From: Desulfobacteraceae bacterium
Lineage (GTDB): Bacteria > Desulfobacterota > Desulfobacteria > Desulfobacterales > Desulfobacteraceae
NCBI GenBank assembly: GCA_003354055.1
Contig: PIVQ01000032.1
Span: forward strand, 1 to 24,890
Direction: 5' to 3'
Length of the DNA: 24,890 bases
This document shows, piece by piece, positions 23,444 through 24,890 of this stretch. Both the position numbers and the translations under genes were made by a program. Numbering within the stretch: position 1 is the stretch's first letter; every line of letters starts with the position of its first letter. The notes under the pieces were generated by a model, which was not told the DNA's origin, searched no databases, and was given only the letters and a program-made list of their open reading frames with translations.

Positions 23444-24408
23444 CCCTTCTCCTGCCTAAAGGATTTGTCCAGTCCCAGTAATGTTTTTACATAGGCGTCG
23501 TAATCTTCTCTGGCCGTATTTTTACGGGCGGAGGCAAATATGGTTTCATGTCGCTCAAGGGTTTTGGAAAACTCTGAACTGGTTCTGATGGGAAAGGGGA
23601 TCATGGCCTCAGGGTATTGGGCAAAAAGATGGTCAAAAGACTCCCTTGCCATTTTGATTCTCCGGTCAAATTTGGTGAAGAGCAGTTTTATGTCAGGCGG
23701 TGTCAGGTTAAAGGTGTCGCAGATGGAGCGGACCTCGTCAATGGTCAGTTCTAGTCCTTTTTTTGAAAACGCATCGTGACCCAGGGGAATGACGATTGTA
23801 TCTGCGGCACAGATAGTTGAAATAATCGCTGTTCCCAGCGAGGGGGGGCAGTCTAAGACAATCAGATCAAACTCATTGCGGGCCAGCTCTTCGCAGACCC
23901 CATTGACCGCGTTCTTCTGGGCAGCAGGGTTGATCAGCTGCATGTCCAGCAGGCCGTTGTCCAGAGAAGAGGGGAGAATATACAGGTACTCGCTGATTTC
24001 ACGGACAGCGCCCATGACCATATCGGCAGGATTCTGCCAGACATCGCAGAAGATGGGGTCGTCATCTTCGGGCATCATTCCAAAGGCAAAGGAGGCCGAT
24101 GCCTGGGAGTCCATATCTATAATGCAGGTCCTGAACCCGTACTGGGCAGCCCGGGAGGCCGTGGATATGGCGCTGGTGGTCTTTCCGGTGCCGCCTTTCA
24201 AATTGATATGGGCGACCACCATTGGGCTGTAATCCATGCCGTTTTCCTGCAGATATTCCCGGACCATGCTGGGCCTGACAGCCGTTTGGACATGGGAGCG
24301 CCTGGTCAGTTCAGTCTCGTCAAATGCCGCCAATATCTCTTTGGGCTGCCAGCCGTTCAGGCGGCTTAACTCCTCAACCGTCAGCATGTATTGCCAATCA
24401 TTTTGCAT
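23440..24408 (-). CDS. ParA/Soj family ATPase with N-terminal HTH-like region
   Basis: A 322-residue P-loop ATPase. The first 55 or so residues (MLTVEELSRLNGWQPKEILA...) look like a MerR-type or plasmid-ParA helix-turn-helix. The deviant Walker A motif KGGTGKTT with signature lysine is at 71-78, the Walker A' aspartates are in IIDMDSQAS (D98, D100), and the Walker B-like motif is in LIVLDCPPSLG. Proteins with this layout position DNA or protein cargo and often bind DNA to repress their own gene. No ParB or centromere site is visible nearby; instead it overlaps a DUF697-like gene. AGGGGA lies before the ATG. It is not CooC, despite the neighbouring cooS: the N-terminal extension and ParA-type motifs differ. 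Confidence 0.88.
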   Translation of the reverse strand: MQNDWQYMLTVEELSRLNGWQPKEILAAFDETELTRRSHVQTAVRPSMVREYLQENGMDYSPMVVAHINLKGGTGKTTSAISTASRAAQYGFRTCIIDMDSQASASFAFGMMPEDDDPIFCDVWQNPADMVMGAVREISEYLYILPSSLDNGLLDMQLINPAAQKNAVNGVCEELARNEFDLIVLDCPPSLGTAIISTICAADTIVIPLGHDAFSKKGLELTIDEVRSICDTFNLTPPDIKLLFTKFDRRIKMARESFDHLFAQYPEAMIPFPIRTSSEFSKTLERHETIFASARKNTAREDYDAYVKTLLGLDKSFRQEKG

Positions 24409-24465
24409 AGACGCTCTTCCCCTAATATTGTGAATAATGAAACGAAAATGATTTATCTTGATTAG

Positions 24466-24497
24466 ATTATATAGAATAGGAGCCTATGCTTTATCAA
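24466..24497 (-). promoter_or_regulatory. Promoter of parA-DUF697 with an operator-like palindrome
   Basis: The minus strand has a consensus -10 TATAAT (24471-24466) and TTGATA (24497-24492), though spaced 20 bp apart, longer than ideal. Between them lies the perfect palindrome ATAGGAGCCTAT (24476-24487; 5-bp arms, central AG), well placed for repression, perhaps by the ParA-like protein itself. Confidence 0.45.
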
Positions 24498-24548
24498 GGA
24501 AAGTCTGAAAAATTGCGATTTATTTTTTTAAAGATGCCCATAAAAGCA

Positions 24549-24585
24549 AATCCGATGCCTGGTACAGGAGGCCAGACACCGGATT
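24549..24585 (-). terminator. Rho-independent terminator of cooS
   Basis: On the minus strand AATCCGGTGTCTGG (24585-24572) pairs with CCAGGCATCGGATT (24562-24549), with a few G-U pairs, around a 9-nt loop, then TTGCTTTTAT. It lies 24 bp after the cooS stop. Confidence 0.8.
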
Positions 24586-24608
24586 CTGTTGCGGGTTAAT
24601 TCGTTTAA

Positions 24609-24890
24609 TCAGGCAATATCCCTTCTGTCTGACATATCCACAAGCACACGCTCCCTTGACTTGTCAATGCCGAGTTCTTGCCGCTTTTTATCAATATGGG
24701 CAATCATCATATGGGCGATTTCAATCGGATCTTTGGCCGTTCCCCATTTCCCGTAGCCCTGTTGTTCAAGCCCGTTGAACAGGAGATCGTGGAACTTAGT
24801 ATCCTTGATGGTGGGAAAGCCGATGCCGAAGATGGTGTAGATGCCTGAGGCCACAAAGTACTGGCCGATAGCCAGGGCCTTTTCACTCAT
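24609..24890 (-). CDS. cooS: Anaerobic carbon monoxide dehydrogenase catalytic subunit, C-terminal fragment
   Basis: Only the last 93 or so residues lie in the window; the 5' part is beyond the right edge, and the methionine at the edge is internal. The visible end, KALAIGQYFVASGIYTIFG, then KWGTAKDPIEIAHMMIAHID and KKRQELGIDKSRERVLVDM, matches the C-terminus of Ni-Fe-S CO dehydrogenases (CooS/AcsA, about 630-670 residues). The enzyme interconverts CO and CO2 in the Wood-Ljungdahl pathway or in CO oxidation. The cluster-binding cysteines lie in the missing part and cannot be checked. Whether an acetyl-CoA synthase accompanies it cannot be seen. Confidence 0.87.
   Translation of the reverse strand: MSEKALAIGQYFVASGIYTIFGIGFPTIKDTKFHDLLFNGLEQQGYGKWGTAKDPIEIAHMMIAHIDKKRQELGIDKSRERVLVDMSDRRDIA

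Noticed and set aside
23440..24408. ParA-like gene as the CODH nickel-insertion ATPase CooC
   Set aside because: It lies near cooS and has a P-loop, but it has a 65-residue HTH-like N-terminal extension and plasmid-ParA motifs; CooC begins almost directly with the P-loop.

Overview
This window looks like chromosomal DNA of an anaerobic, probably sulfate-reducing bacterium of the Desulfobacterota (Desulfobacteraceae-like). This is an inference from gene content. The window holds an Na+-NQR operon whose NqrA carries RnfC-type ferredoxin motifs, the C-terminus of an anaerobic CO dehydrogenase (CooS), acetate kinase, single-domain rhodaneses, and a small conserved protein of a kind I associate with this group. 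Both window edges cut genes: nqrE at the left and cooS at the right. I found no rRNA, tRNA, CRISPR array, insertion sequence or phage gene.

Layout. (1) 1-4442, minus strand: nqrA-nqrB-nqrC-nqrD-nqrE, tightly packed, with nqrF presumably beyond the left edge. Upstream on the same strand is a methyl-accepting chemotaxis protein with a PilJ-type sensor (4541-6190). (2) 6436-8853: a MauE/DoxX-like membrane protein, an exported rhodanese and a TIGR04282-type glycosyltransferase on the plus strand, meeting a TIGR04283-type family 2 glycosyltransferase tail to tail. (3) 8983-11213: a small conserved protein, a bidirectional terminator, a cyclophilin and an HD-GYP response regulator. (4) 11453-16878: a probable four-gene operon of periplasmic solute-binding protein, hybrid histidine kinase, M24 Xaa-Pro peptidase-like protein and metallo-beta-lactamase-fold hydrolase. 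(5) 16963-18407: a divergent, visibly AT-richer LysR regulator and rhodanese pair. (6) 18555-21759: acetate kinase behind an FCD-type GntR regulator, divergent from an AEC-family carrier, with a 26-bp near-perfect palindrome in the shared upstream region. (7) 21760-24890: a long inverted-repeat structure, a TetR regulator with a well-formed promoter, a ParA-like ATPase overlapping a DUF697-like membrane protein, and cooS.

How the genes fit together. The window mixes energy metabolism (sodium-pumping NADH:quinone reductase, CODH, acetate kinase) with signalling (MCP, HD-GYP regulator, solute-binding protein plus hybrid kinase) and sulfur-transfer proteins (two rhodaneses, one beside a MauE-like thiol-redox candidate). 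The most notable item is the NQR complex. Subunits B and C have their flavin-attachment threonines and D and E their iron-sulfur cysteines. NqrA in addition has two complete CxxCxxCxxxCP motifs, which are standard in RnfC and absent from the well-studied Vibrio NqrA. This suggests an NQR that kept, or regained, ferredoxin-type clusters at its electron-entry side.
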